DNA of 64,000 nt. Source: Actinomycetota bacterium. Its GTDB lineage: Bacteria; Actinomycetota; Actinomycetes; S36-B12; GCA-2699445. Shown in pieces: positions 39,666 to 49,438 of the stretch. The notes beneath the pieces are model-generated. The model had not been told where the DNA came from and searched no databases. It saw only the letters and a list, made by a program, of their open reading frames with translations. The position numbers and the translations under genes are program-made. The DNA is taken from positions 45,422 through 109,421 of the forward strand of contig JAPOIY010000003.1 in assembly GCA_029978705.1 (NCBI GenBank). The letters run 5' to 3'. Each line of letters opens with the position of its first letter. Within the stretch, counting starts at the first letter, position 1.

Positions 39666-41167
39666 GCACCCTGGTCGACTATGACGACGCACTGAGCCGC
39701 TACGAGCCCGTCATCGGCCTCGAGGTGCACGTGGAACTCGGCACCGCCTCCAAGATGTTCTGCGGCTGTCCCACGACGTTCGGCGGGCAGCCCAACACCC
39801 AGGTGTGCCCGGTGTGCCTCGGCCTGCCGGGGTCGTTGCCCGTGGTCAACCGGGCCGCCATCGAGTCGACCATCCGGATGGGTCTGGCGCTGAACTGCGA
39901 CATCGCCAGCTGGTGCCGCTTCGCCCGGAAGAACTACTTCTACCCGGACATGCCGAAGGACTACCAGATCAGCCAGTACGACGAACCCCTGTGCACCGAC
40001 GGCTACCTCGACGTCTCCGTGCCCACCCCGGACGGCGAGGTCCAGGTGGTGCGGGTCGGCATCGAGCGCGTGCACATGGAGGAGGACACCGGGAAACTCA
40101 CCCACACCGGCGGCGCCACCGGGCGCATCCACGGTGCCGACTACAGCCTGGTCGACTACAACCGCGCAGGCATCCCGCTGGTGGAGATCGTCACCAAGCC
40201 CGTCACCGGGACCGGTGCGCTCGCCCCGATGGTGGCGCGCGCCTACGTGACCGCGTTGCGGGACATCATGCGCTCCCTCGGGGTGTCGGACGTGCGGATG
40301 GAGGAGGGGTCGCTGCGCTGCGACGCCAACCTGTCCCTCGCCCCGCCCGGCGAACCGTGGGGCACCCGCACCGAGACCAAGAACGTGAACTCGCTGCGGT
40401 CCGTGGAGCGGTCCGTGACGTTCGAGATCCGGCGCCAGGCCGCGGTCCTGGACGGGGGCGGCACGATCACCCAGGAGACCCGCCACTTCCACGAGGACGA
40501 CGGCAGTACCACGCCGGGACGTTCCAAGGAGGAGGCCGAGGACTACCGGTACTTCCCCGAGCCCGATCTGCTGCCGGTGGCACCCGACCCGGTGTGGGTC
40601 GACGAACTGCGCGGCACCCTGCCGGAGCTCCCAGCGGTCCGCCGCGCCCGGTTGCAGCAGGAGTGGGGCATCTCCGACTTCGACATGGACTCGGTGATCA
40701 ACGCCGGCGCCCTGGGCCTCGTCGAGACCACGATCGCCGCCGGGGCCGACCAGGCCGCCGCCCGCAAGTGGTGGTTGGGGGAACTGGCGCGTACGGCGAA
40801 GGAGCGCGGCGTCGACCTGGCCGACCTCGGAGTCACCCCCGTGCAGGTGGCCCGGGTGGCCGAACTGGTCGCGGCCGGGACGCTCAACGACAAACTTGCC
40901 CGCCAGGTCCTCGAAGGCGTGGCGGCCGGCGAGGGGGAGCCGGACGCCGTCATCGCGGCGCGGGGGCTGGTGCTGGTATCCGACGACGACGCGCTCCTGG
41001 CCGCCCTCGACGAGGCCATCGCCGCGAACCAGGACGCCGTCGCCAAGATCCAGGAAGGGAAAGTGCAGGCCGCGGGCGCCATCATCGGCGCAGTCATGAA
41101 GGCCACCCGCGGGCAGGCGGACGCCGCTCGGGTGCGGGAACTTCTCCTGGAACGACTCGGAGCCTGA
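39662..41167 (+). CDS. gatB: Asp/Glu-tRNA amidotransferase subunit B
   Basis: [78 protein letters not shown]. Confidence 0.97.
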   Translation: MSTLVDYDDALSRYEPVIGLEVHVELGTASKMFCGCPTTFGGQPNTQVCPVCLGLPGSLPVVNRAAIESTIRMGLALNCDIASWCRFARKNYFYPDMPKDYQISQYDEPLCTDGYLDVSVPTPDGEVQVVRVGIERVHMEEDTGKLTHTGGATGRIHGADYSLVDYNRAGIPLVEIVTKPVTGTGALAPMVARAYVTALRDIMRSLGVSDVRMEEGSLRCDANLSLAPPGEPWGTRTETKNVNSLRSVERSVTFEIRRQAAVLDGGGTITQETRHFHEDDGSTTPGRSKEEAEDYRYFPEPDLLPVAPDPVWVDELRGTLPELPAVRRARLQQEWGISDFDMDSVINAGALGLVETTIAAGADQAAARKWWLGELARTAKERGVDLADLGVTPVQVARVAELVAAGTLNDKLARQVLEGVAAGEGEPDAVIAARGLVLVSDDDALLAALDEAIAANQDAVAKIQEGKVQAAGAIIGAVMKATRGQADAARVRELLLERLGA

Positions 41168-41171
41168 CGGC

Positions 41172-41825
41172 ATGATTTTCGCCCAACACGGCGTCAGCCT
41201 CTACCTGGAACTGCCGACCATCTTCCTGGCGGCTTTCTTCGGGGCTGCGTACTTCTCGGTGCGCAAGGTGACGCTCCTCGGCGCGTTCCTCCTCGCGCTC
41301 TGCCTCGGCCTGGGGGGCGGGATCTGGCGGGACATCGTGCTCAACATCGAGCCCGCCGCGTTCCAGTACTGGTACTTCGTGCCGGTGGCGCTGGCCGGGG
41401 GGCTGCTCGGGGTGCTGGTGCGCGACCGGTTCGACAGCGAGTGGATCACGCCCTACGTCCGCAACGTCACCACGGGGCTGCTGCTGCTCATCGGGCTGGA
41501 GAAGGCCTACAACTACGACAACCCGACGCTCTCGGTGGTGCTCATCGGGATCCTCACCGCGGTCGGGGGGTCGGTGACCGCGTCGGTGCTGTCCCGCAAC
41601 GACCTCTTCCATCACAACGGCGGCGCCTTCCTGGTGATGTGCCTCTTGATCGCCTCAACCGTGTTCCTGATCATCGTGCACACCGGGTCGATGTACCTGG
41701 CCGAGATCGGGGCGGTGGCGACCTTCGTCGGGCTGCGCCACGTCGGTCACGTCAAGGGGTGGACCGCCGTCGAACTGCCCTGGGAGCCAGCCACTGCGGA
41801 GTCGTCCGGCTCTCCCGCCAAATGA
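41172..41825 (+). CDS. TRIC/UPF0126-like membrane protein (third copy)
   Basis: LLGAFLLALCLGLGGGIWRDIVLNIEP; VVLIGILTAVGGSVTASVLSRND. Confidence 0.8.
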   Translation: MIFAQHGVSLYLELPTIFLAAFFGAAYFSVRKVTLLGAFLLALCLGLGGGIWRDIVLNIEPAAFQYWYFVPVALAGGLLGVLVRDRFDSEWITPYVRNVTTGLLLLIGLEKAYNYDNPTLSVVLIGILTAVGGSVTASVLSRNDLFHHNGGAFLVMCLLIASTVFLIIVHTGSMYLAEIGAVATFVGLRHVGHVKGWTAVELPWEPATAESSGSPAK

Positions 41826-42733
41826 GCCAGGTCCTCCGCTCCGAGGACCAGGTCCGCGGCGCGGGCATCCTCCTCGAAGTGGTCGGGGCGTTTGGTGCCC
41901 ACCAGCGGGATGACGTGGTCACCCTGTTGCAGCAGCCAGGCGAGGGACACCTGAGCGGGGGTCGCCCGGTGGGCCCGCGCGACCGTCCGCACCCGATCCA
42001 GGAGCGGCTGGCCGGCAGTCAGTGACTCCGCCCCGAACTGGGGCAGGCGGGACCGCAGGTCCGTCCAGGCGAACCGGCGGCGCGGGTCCAGCGTGCCGGT
42101 CAGGAAGCCGCGGCCCAGCGGGCTGGTGGCCAGCACGCTGATCGAGCGGGCGCCACACCACTGCACCAGACGCCGCTGCGCCTGGTTCCAGAGGCTGAAC
42201 TCCGTGAACACCGCCGTGACCGGGAACCGCTGCTGCACAGCCGCCACCAGAGCGATGTCATCCGTCATCACCCCCAGCGCCTGGACCTTGCCGGCCGTCA
42301 CCTGGCCTGCCATCGCCTCCCACGTCTCGGCCACCGGGACGTCGGGGTCCACGTCGTGCAGGGAGTACAGCCCGATGCGGTCCGCCCCCAAGCGGCGCAG
42401 GGACTCGTCGAGGGCCTGCCGGACGTGGTCGGGGCGGCCGTTGCGCAACAGTTGCCCGTCGGACCGGCCCACCAGGCCGACCTTGGTCGAGAGCACGGCG
42501 TCGGTCCGGCCCGCCAGCGCCCGCCCCACCAGCAGCTCGTTGGTCGACGGCCCGTACGAGTCCGCGGTGTCGATCAGCGTGGCACCGAGGTCGAGGGCCT
42601 GCCGGACTGTCGCCTCGGACCGGTCGTCCTGTCTCTGGTCGACGTCGTACACCCCCGTCATCGACATGCAGCCCAGGCCGATACCGCCGACCTCGAGACC
42701 CCAGGAACCCAGCCGGCGCGGTGCAAGATGCAT
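41747..42733 (-). CDS. Aldo/keto reductase
   Basis: GLGCMSMTGVY; LIDTADSYGPSTNELLVGRAL; QVSLAWLLQQGDHVIPLVGTKRPDHFEED. Confidence 0.93.
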   Translation of the reverse strand: MHLAPRRLGSWGLEVGGIGLGCMSMTGVYDVDQRQDDRSEATVRQALDLGATLIDTADSYGPSTNELLVGRALAGRTDAVLSTKVGLVGRSDGQLLRNGRPDHVRQALDESLRRLGADRIGLYSLHDVDPDVPVAETWEAMAGQVTAGKVQALGVMTDDIALVAAVQQRFPVTAVFTEFSLWNQAQRRLVQWCGARSISVLATSPLGRGFLTGTLDPRRRFAWTDLRSRLPQFGAESLTAGQPLLDRVRTVARAHRATPAQVSLAWLLQQGDHVIPLVGTKRPDHFEEDARAADLVLGAEDLAHLAGEPDDSAVAGSQGSSTAVHPLT

Positions 42734-42775
42734 GGCGGCACTCTATGCGGGCGGTGGCGGCGCCACACTGGAGGG

Positions 42776-43504
42776 GTGATCGACCTGCACTGTCACATCC
42801 TCCCCGGCCTCGACGACGGCCCCACCGACATCCGGCACAGCGTGGAGATGGCGCAGCAGGCCGACCGGGACGGCATCCACACGGTGTGCGCCACCCCCCA
42901 CATCCGCCACGACCACGACGTGCGCATCGCGGAACTACCGGACCGTGTGGCGGCTCTCAACGGCGCCTTGCAGCGGGCCGGCTGCGCGGTCACCGTCATC
43001 CCGGGGGGCGAGGTCGCCGAGACCATCGTGGGTCACCTGACCGACGAGGAGCTGAGCGCCGTGGCCCTGGGCGGGAAGTGGGTACTGCTCGAACCTCGCC
43101 CGGGGCCGCTGTCCGACAGCCTGGGGGCCACGGTCGGGGAACTGCGCATTCGCGGCTTCCGTTCGCTGATCGCGCACCCGGAGCGGCACCTGTCGGCCGA
43201 CCTCCTCACCCGGCTGGCGGCGCTGGTGGCGGGCGGCGCCCTCGTGCAGGCCACCGCAGCCACGATGATCGACCCGCCTGCGGACCGGGGCATGCGCCTG
43301 CTGGCGGAGGCGGGTCTGATCCACGTTCTGAGCTCCGACTCCCACCACTCCCGGGTCGGCCGGGAGGTCGCGCTGTCGGCGGGGCTGCGCCGGCTGGGAG
43401 GCATCGACCCGGTGGCGGAGCACTTGCCGTGGGTGCGGGACCTCGCCCCGGCGGCGATCCTCGCCGGCGCGGACCTCACCCCCCCGTTCCCCCCTCGGGG
43501 GTGA
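42776..43504 (+). CDS. CpsB/CapC-type PHP-domain phosphatase-like protein
   Basis: MIDLHCHILPGLDDGPTDIRHSVEMAQQADRDGIHTVCATPHIRHDHDV; LIAHPERH; VLSSDSHH. Confidence 0.85.
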   Translation: MIDLHCHILPGLDDGPTDIRHSVEMAQQADRDGIHTVCATPHIRHDHDVRIAELPDRVAALNGALQRAGCAVTVIPGGEVAETIVGHLTDEELSAVALGGKWVLLEPRPGPLSDSLGATVGELRIRGFRSLIAHPERHLSADLLTRLAALVAGGALVQATAATMIDPPADRGMRLLAEAGLIHVLSSDSHHSRVGREVALSAGLRRLGGIDPVAEHLPWVRDLAPAAILAGADLTPPFPPRG

Positions 43505-44408
43505 CGGTCACGGTCAGGCCGTCGGCCACCTCGCGGGTCCCCGTGCCCAGGCCGCGCCGCAGGAAGTTGGCCGCCCCCGCGGCCATGCCCCGGCGCACGG
43601 CCGTCAGCCAGTCCTCGCCGGCGGCCCACGCGGCGGCGATGCCGCCCATCATCGAGTCCCCGCACCCCTCCGGCGAGCCGCGGTCGAAGCGGGGCGGGTC
43701 GAAGCGGTAGCGCCGGCCGTCGGGGGCGACCCCGTAGGCGGTGCCACCACCCCGGGTCACGACCAGGGAGCGGGCGCCGGCGGTCAGGATGCGGTCCATG
43801 GCAGCGGCCCGCTCCGCCGGGGTGTCGACCGGGCCCGTCACCGACTGCGCCAGCTCCCAGTCGTTGATCCGCACCAGGTCCGGACCTCCCGGCAGTGCGT
43901 CGTCGAGGCGCGGGGGGGACAGGTCCACCAGCACGGGGGTGCCGGTGCCGCGCACGTCGGCCACCAGGTCACGGTAGAACCCGGGCGGCAGAGCGTCGCC
44001 GGGCAGCGGGTTCGTCACGACCAGGACCTGCGCCGCCAGGGCTGCGGCGACCGTGGTGGAGAACAGGTCGTCGACCTCGTGTCGGGTCAGGGGCTCCGCC
44101 CAGGCGGTGGCGACCGGTTCCCGCTCGCCCCGCCGGCGGTCGATGACGTAGCAGCCCGAGGCGCCCGCGGTGGTCACCAGGCGGGTGGCGATGGGCAGCT
44201 GCCCCAGCAGGGGGGCCAGGGCCGTCCCGGTCTCGCCGCCGATGGTGCCGCACAGCACCGGGGCGCCCCCGAGTTCGTGCACCATCCGGGCGACCCACAC
44301 TCCCTGGCCGCCGGCATGCACATGCACGTCGTCGCTGTCCGCCCGCGACTCGATGGTCACGGTCAGGATGGGATGCGGTCCGAAGACCGCGACCGCGGGC
44401 CCTGCCAT
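43476..44408 (-). CDS. PfkB-family sugar kinase, 1-phosphofructokinase-like
   Basis: GGQGVWVARMVHELGGAPVLCGTIGGETG; LVVTRGGGTAYGVAPDG; SPEGCGDSMMGGIAAAWAAG. Confidence 0.85.
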   Translation of the reverse strand: MAGPAVAVFGPHPILTVTIESRADSDDVHVHAGGQGVWVARMVHELGGAPVLCGTIGGETGTALAPLLGQLPIATRLVTTAGASGCYVIDRRRGEREPVATAWAEPLTRHEVDDLFSTTVAAALAAQVLVVTNPLPGDALPPGFYRDLVADVRGTGTPVLVDLSPPRLDDALPGGPDLVRINDWELAQSVTGPVDTPAERAAAMDRILTAGARSLVVTRGGGTAYGVAPDGRRYRFDPPRFDRGSPEGCGDSMMGGIAAAWAAGEDWLTAVRRGMAAGAANFLRRGLGTGTREVADGLTVTVTPEGGTGG

Positions 44409-44431
44409 ACCTCCAGTATGGCGCGCGCTCG

Positions 44432-45205
44432 TCAGCGGCCGTGCTCCTCGAGGAACCCGCGGATGAGGGCGGCGATCCGGTCGGGGGCCATCGCCTGCGC
44501 CATATGGGACACCCCGGCGACCACCTCCTGCCGCGCTCCTGGGATGGCGGCGGCGATGATCGCCCCGGCCTCCGGAGGGGACACCGGATCCAGTGCCCCC
44601 GAGATGACGAGAGTCGGCGCGGTGACCTCCGGCAGGGTGGGGCCGAGGTCGGTCCCGGCGATCGCCTCCGCGCACCACGCGTATCCCTCGGCGCTGGTGC
44701 CGGATACGAGATCCAACAGGGTCGCCACCGTGGCGGGTTTCTCGGCGACGAACTCGGGGGTGAACCAGCGCTCCGTCAGCGGGGCACGCAGCCAGCTGGT
44801 GCTGCCCTCGGCGCGGACCCGGGCCGCCCGCTCATGCCATGGCGCGGGGTCGCCGAACCAGGAGCTGGTGCAGCACAGGATGAGAGCCCGCAGCCGGTCC
44901 GGATGAGCGACCGCCAGCGCCTGTCCCACGAAGCCGCCCAGGGACAGGCCGACATAGGAGAACCGGTCGATCCCCAGGGAGTCGGCCAGACCGGCCACGT
45001 CGTCGGCGAGGTCGCCGACGGCGTACGGGCCCGGGGGGGCGGGGGTGCGACCGTGTCCGCGCCAGTCGAAGCGGACGACCCGGAAGTCGGCCGCCAGGTC
45101 GGCGGCCACGCCGTCCCACATCCGGTGATCAGTGCCGAGGCTGGAGCCGAGCAGCACGGCCGGCGCGGCGGCCGGACCTTCGGTGAGGTGGTGCAACGGG
45201 GTCAT
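44432..45205 (-). CDS. Alpha/beta hydrolase, 3-oxoadipate enol-lactonase-like
   Basis: VLLGSSLGTDHRMWDGVAADL; RFDWRGHGRTP; YVGLSLGGFVGQALA. Confidence 0.85.
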   Translation of the reverse strand: MTPLHHLTEGPAAAPAVLLGSSLGTDHRMWDGVAADLAADFRVVRFDWRGHGRTPAPPGPYAVGDLADDVAGLADSLGIDRFSYVGLSLGGFVGQALAVAHPDRLRALILCCTSSWFGDPAPWHERAARVRAEGSTSWLRAPLTERWFTPEFVAEKPATVATLLDLVSGTSAEGYAWCAEAIAGTDLGPTLPEVTAPTLVISGALDPVSPPEAGAIIAAAIPGARQEVVAGVSHMAQAMAPDRIAALIRGFLEEHGR

Positions 45206-45267
45206 GGCGCCCATCCTGCCCGGTTTGTCCCTCGCGCGCTGCGCCGCCCGTGGGTCAGGATGAGGGC

Positions 45268-46824
45268 GTGACCGAGCACCACGACATCATCGTCATCGGC
45301 GCCGGACTGTCCGGGATCGGGGCGGCGTGCCACCTCGCCCGCCGCCTTCCCGACGCCGACGTGCTCCTCCTCGAGATGCGGGGACAGTCGGGCGGCACGT
45401 GGGACCTCTTCCGCTACCCCGGCGTGCGGTCCGACTCCGACATGTTCACCCTGGGCTACGCGTTCGCGCCGTGGACCGCGCCGAAGGCCATCGCGGCGGG
45501 GGACACGATCCTGCAGTACATCCGGGACACCGCGCGCACGTACGGCATCGACGACCGCATCCGCTACCACCGCCGGGTGGTGCGGGTGGAGTGGTCCGCG
45601 CCGGACGTCCGCTGGACCGTGCACGTCGACCACACCGACACCGGGGAACGCAGCACCCTGACGTGCGACTTCCTGTACGGCTGCACCGGCTACTACGACT
45701 ACACCGGCGGTTTCGCGCCCGAGTTCCCCGGGATGGCCGATTTCGCCGGCACGGTCGTGCACCCGCAGCAGTGGCCCGCCGACCTGGACTACGCGGGCAA
45801 ACGGGTCGCCGTCGTGGGCAGTGGGGCGACCGCCGTCACCCTCGTACCCGCGCTCGCCACCCAGGCGGCACACGTGACCATGGTGCAGCGCTCACCCACC
45901 CACATCCTGCCGCTGCCGTCGCGGGACCCGGTGGCCGACGCGGCCCGCCGTTTCCTGCCGCCGCAGGCCGCGGCGGGGCTCCTGCGCTGGAAGAACCTGC
46001 TCGTCTCACAGGCGTTGTTCGCGGCCAGCCGGAGATGGCCGGACCGGGTGCGCCGGATGATCCGAGCGGAACAGGCCAAGATCCTTCCCGCGGACTTCCG
46101 GTACGACCCGGACCTCGACCCCGACTACGACCCGTGGGACCAGCGGCTCTGCCTCGCCGCCGACGGGGACTTCTTCCATGCGCTCGCCGACGGGCACGCC
46201 GACATCGTCACCGACACCGTCGACACCTTCACCGAACACGGCCTGCGGCTCGCGTCGGGCCGGGAGGTCGAGGTCGACGTGGTGGTCCTGGCGACCGGGC
46301 TGCGGCTGCTGCCGATCGGTGGCATCGACATCGTCGTCGCCGGGCGCCCCATCCGCCTGAGGGACGAGGTCACCTACAAGGGCGCGATGCTGTCCGACGT
46401 ACCCAACTTCGTGTTCACCGTCGGCTACACCAACGCCTCGTGGACCTTGAAGGCCGACCTCGTCGCCGACTACACCTGCCGACTGCTGCGCTACATGCGG
46501 CGGAAGGGCTACACGACCGTCACCCCGCTCGCCCCCCCGGACGGGGGAGCAGCGCCGATCATCGACCTGCAGTCGGGGTACGTGCTGCGCAGCCTGGACC
46601 TCCTGCCGCAGCAGGGGAGCCGGCGGCCGTGGCGGCTGCGCCAGAACTACCCGCTGGATCTGGTCACCCTGCGGTACGCGCCGCTGCGGGACGAAGGTGT
46701 GCGGTTCGGGCGTCAGGGGCGCACGAACTCGGAGTCCGGCAGATCGGCCAGATCCTCGGCGAGCAGGTCGCCCAGGTCCTCGCCGAGGAACTCGTCCGAC
46801 ACCCCCGCCTCGGCGCGGGCCTGA
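45268..46824 (+). CDS. Flavin-containing (Baeyer-Villiger type) monooxygenase
   Basis: IIVIGAGLSGIGAACHLA; LLEMRGQSGGTWDLFRYPGVRSDSDMFTLGY; FAGTVVHPQQWP; RVAVVGSGATAVTLVPAL. Confidence 0.93.
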   Translation: MTEHHDIIVIGAGLSGIGAACHLARRLPDADVLLLEMRGQSGGTWDLFRYPGVRSDSDMFTLGYAFAPWTAPKAIAAGDTILQYIRDTARTYGIDDRIRYHRRVVRVEWSAPDVRWTVHVDHTDTGERSTLTCDFLYGCTGYYDYTGGFAPEFPGMADFAGTVVHPQQWPADLDYAGKRVAVVGSGATAVTLVPALATQAAHVTMVQRSPTHILPLPSRDPVADAARRFLPPQAAAGLLRWKNLLVSQALFAASRRWPDRVRRMIRAEQAKILPADFRYDPDLDPDYDPWDQRLCLAADGDFFHALADGHADIVTDTVDTFTEHGLRLASGREVEVDVVVLATGLRLLPIGGIDIVVAGRPIRLRDEVTYKGAMLSDVPNFVFTVGYTNASWTLKADLVADYTCRLLRYMRRKGYTTVTPLAPPDGGAAPIIDLQSGYVLRSLDLLPQQGSRRPWRLRQNYPLDLVTLRYAPLRDEGVRFGRQGRTNSESGRSARSSASRSPRSSPRNSSDTPASARA

Positions 46825-47708
46825 GCCAGCGACTCCTCCCACGCCGCGCGCGCATAGAGGTCGCGCAGCATGTCCATGATCCGGTCCGGGAACTCCAGCG
46901 GCAGGCAGTGGGTACCGGGCAGGCTGTGCACCTCGGCGTGCGGGATCCGCTCCGCGTAGCGCAGGACGTCCTGCTGTGAGGTCAACATGTCGATGGCCCC
47001 GGAGACGATCGTCACGGGGCACTCGATGAACGAGGGGTCGACCTCCTCGTGCCGGGACAGGGCGAGGGCCAGCTCGAAGTACCAGCGGAAGTCCTGCTGC
47101 TTCATGGAACTGACCCAGGCCGCGATGTCGTTCGGGTCGGCGAACGGGAGGATGAAGCCGGTGTGGCGCAGCCATTCGGCGAACGGCCGTCCCGTGGGCA
47201 CCGCCCGCGCCAGCACGTTCAACGGGGACCCGAAGGTGCGGCCCGCCCGGGCCAGCCCCACGCCCATCGGCCGGCGCAGGACCCGGGGCACCAGTTGCGG
47301 GGCGAAGAGGGTGTCGAACGTGCCGCCCGGCACACCCGCCACCGACAGCAGGCCGGAGACCCGCTCGGGGTGACGCCCGGCCAGTTCGAAGGCGACGTTC
47401 ACGCCCAACGACCACGCGACGACGACGGCCCGCTGCCAGCCCATGGCGTCCATGAGGGCGATGGCGTCGTCGGTGTGGTCGGTGATGTCGATGCGCGCCG
47501 GGTCGGCCGGGCGGTCGGACCCGAGGGCCCCGCGGTGATTCCACCCGACGACGGAGAACTCACACTCCGGGTCCAGCAGTCGGGGCCACGCCTCGGGGGG
47601 CACGCCCATGCCGTTGCACACGAGCACCGGAGGACCGCCGACGGTCTGGTTGCGCCAAGCGGTCAGACGGGTCCCGTCCGCGGTGATGAGGTCGAACTCC
47701 TCGTGCAT
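46713..47708 (-). CDS. Alpha/beta hydrolase
   Basis: VLVCNGMGVPPEAWPRLL; VVGWNHRGALGSDRP; VVAWSLGVNVAFELA; LPGTHCLPLEFPD. Confidence 0.9.
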   Translation of the reverse strand: MHEEFDLITADGTRLTAWRNQTVGGPPVLVCNGMGVPPEAWPRLLDPECEFSVVGWNHRGALGSDRPADPARIDITDHTDDAIALMDAMGWQRAVVVAWSLGVNVAFELAGRHPERVSGLLSVAGVPGGTFDTLFAPQLVPRVLRRPMGVGLARAGRTFGSPLNVLARAVPTGRPFAEWLRHTGFILPFADPNDIAAWVSSMKQQDFRWYFELALALSRHEEVDPSFIECPVTIVSGAIDMLTSQQDVLRYAERIPHAEVHSLPGTHCLPLEFPDRIMDMLRDLYARAAWEESLAQARAEAGVSDEFLGEDLGDLLAEDLADLPDSEFVRP

Positions 47709-47770
47709 CTGATCAGGGTAAACGACCCTCCCGGGAGACGCGGCCGCCGCGGTCACGGCACACTCGGGTC

Positions 47771-48598
47771 ATGGCCGGCACCGATCTGATCGTCCCCGTG
47801 TCGGAGGTGATGCGGGAAGTGGCCCACACCACGATCCTGCCCGGGTACGGCACCGCGGCGGCGATGGAGAAATCCCCCGGCGACCTGGTCACCGAGGCCG
47901 ACCGGGCCAGTGAGGCCGAACTCACCCGCCGCCTTCCCGAGTTGCTCCCGGGAAGCCGGGTGGTGGGGGAGGAGGCCGCCCACGCCGACCCGGGGATCCT
48001 GACGGGTCTCGGCTCCGGCGTGGTGTGGGTCGTCGACCCCCTCGACGGCACCAACAACTACGCGGCCGGCAGCGGTCCGTTCGCCATGATGGTTGCGCTG
48101 GTGCGGGACGACCACTGCGTGTCGGGGTGGATCCTCGACCCGCTCGCCGACGTCCTGTGGGTCGCGGAGTCCGGCGCCGGTTCCTGGCAGGGCGGCCGGC
48201 AGGTGATCGTGCATCCCCGGCAGCCCCGCCCGGCCGCGGACCTGACCGGGCACGCGTCCGTCTCGGGGCTCGGCGACACGGCGGCGGCGCGGATCGCGGA
48301 ACGGGGCGACCGGTTCGCCTCCCTGACGCCCGGCCCCCGGTGCGCCGGTGCGGAGTATCCCGCGGTCATCGCCGGCGACCTGGACTTCTGTGTCTTCGGG
48401 CGCACGCAGCCGTGGGACCACCTGCCGGGGGTGCTGTTCGCGGAGGAGGCGGGGGGCCGGGCGCGGCGCCCGGACGGCGCCCACTACCGTGCGTCCGACT
48501 GCGCCCGTCCGGGGTTGTTGCTGGCGCGGGACCACCACACCTTCGACGAGGTGCAGGGCGTCCTGTTCCCGGGACCGGTCAGGCAGTGTGGGGGGTGA
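47771..48598 (+). CDS. Inositol monophosphatase family protein
   Basis: DLVTEADRASEAELTRRLPELLPGSRVVGEEAAHADP; VVDPLDGTNNYAAGSGPFAMMVALVRDD; WDHLPGVLFAEEAGG. Confidence 0.92.
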   Translation: MAGTDLIVPVSEVMREVAHTTILPGYGTAAAMEKSPGDLVTEADRASEAELTRRLPELLPGSRVVGEEAAHADPGILTGLGSGVVWVVDPLDGTNNYAAGSGPFAMMVALVRDDHCVSGWILDPLADVLWVAESGAGSWQGGRQVIVHPRQPRPAADLTGHASVSGLGDTAAARIAERGDRFASLTPGPRCAGAEYPAVIAGDLDFCVFGRTQPWDHLPGVLFAEEAGGRARRPDGAHYRASDCARPGLLLARDHHTFDEVQGVLFPGPVRQCGG

Positions 48599-49364
48599 GG
48601 CACTCCGGCAGGGCCTGGAAGGTGTAGCCCTTCTTGATCCACCGGGGGAGCATCTCGCGGACGGCGGCGACAGTGTTGGGCCGGTCCCCGCCGCCGTCGT
48701 GCAGCAGGATGTTGGCCTTGTCGTAGGTGGCGTCCTCGAGGTACCCCACCAGTTCCGGGACCGGTGGCTGGTCCCAGTCCACCGCCCAGTCGGTCCACAA
48801 CACCGTCTTGTAGCCCTCGGAGCGGGTGATGCGGCGGATGTGTTCATTGGTGGCCCCGTACGGCGGGCGCATGCACGCCGCCAGGTCCGGGCCGACCTGG
48901 CGGGCGGTCTTCCGCAACTCCCAGCGGATCCGGTCGTCGGGCAGCGTCGTGAGGTTGGCGTGATCGTAGGTGTGGTTGCCGATCGCGTGGCCGGCGGCGT
49001 GGATCTTCCGGATGAGGTCGTGATGCTGGGCGACCATCTCCCCGACGACGAAGAACGTGGCCGTCGCGTCGTACTTGTCGAGGACATCGAGGATCTGCTG
49101 GGTGTAGGGCACCCACGGGCCATCGTCGAACGTGAGGTAGATGACCTTGGCGTGCGGGTCCACCGTCGCGCTGGCGGACGGGGACGCGGACTCCTCGGCG
49201 GTGGGCCGCAGGGACGACGGGACGTCGCTGGGGCTCGCCGGCACCGGGGTGGGCGGAACCGCCGGCATACCGCTCGCGGTGGTGGCCTGCTGCGCGGCAC
49301 CGGTCGTGCAGGCCGCGAGGGCGAACGGGACCGCCGCCAGAACGGCGGCCAGGCGCGGACTCAT
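48579..49364 (-). CDS. Polysaccharide deacetylase lipoprotein (NodB domain)
   Basis: Lipobox [77 protein letters not shown]. Confidence 0.93.
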   Translation of the reverse strand: MSPRLAAVLAAVPFALAACTTGAAQQATTASGMPAVPPTPVPASPSDVPSSLRPTAEESASPSASATVDPHAKVIYLTFDDGPWVPYTQQILDVLDKYDATATFFVVGEMVAQHHDLIRKIHAAGHAIGNHTYDHANLTTLPDDRIRWELRKTARQVGPDLAACMRPPYGATNEHIRRITRSEGYKTVLWTDWAVDWDQPPVPELVGYLEDATYDKANILLHDGGGDRPNTVAAVREMLPRWIKKGYTFQALPECLTPHTA

Positions 49365-49375
49365 CACCCACGCAG

Positions 49376-49405
49376 TGTCACATCCGGTCGATTGCCTGTC
49401 ACATC
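49376..49405. promoter_or_regulatory. Direct repeat TGTCACATC x2, 21 bp apart, upstream of ilvD
   Basis: TGTCACATC at 49376-49384 and 49397-49405. Confidence 0.4.
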
Positions 49406-49438
49406 GCCTCGCCGGACCACGTCGTTAGGCTGTCGCCC

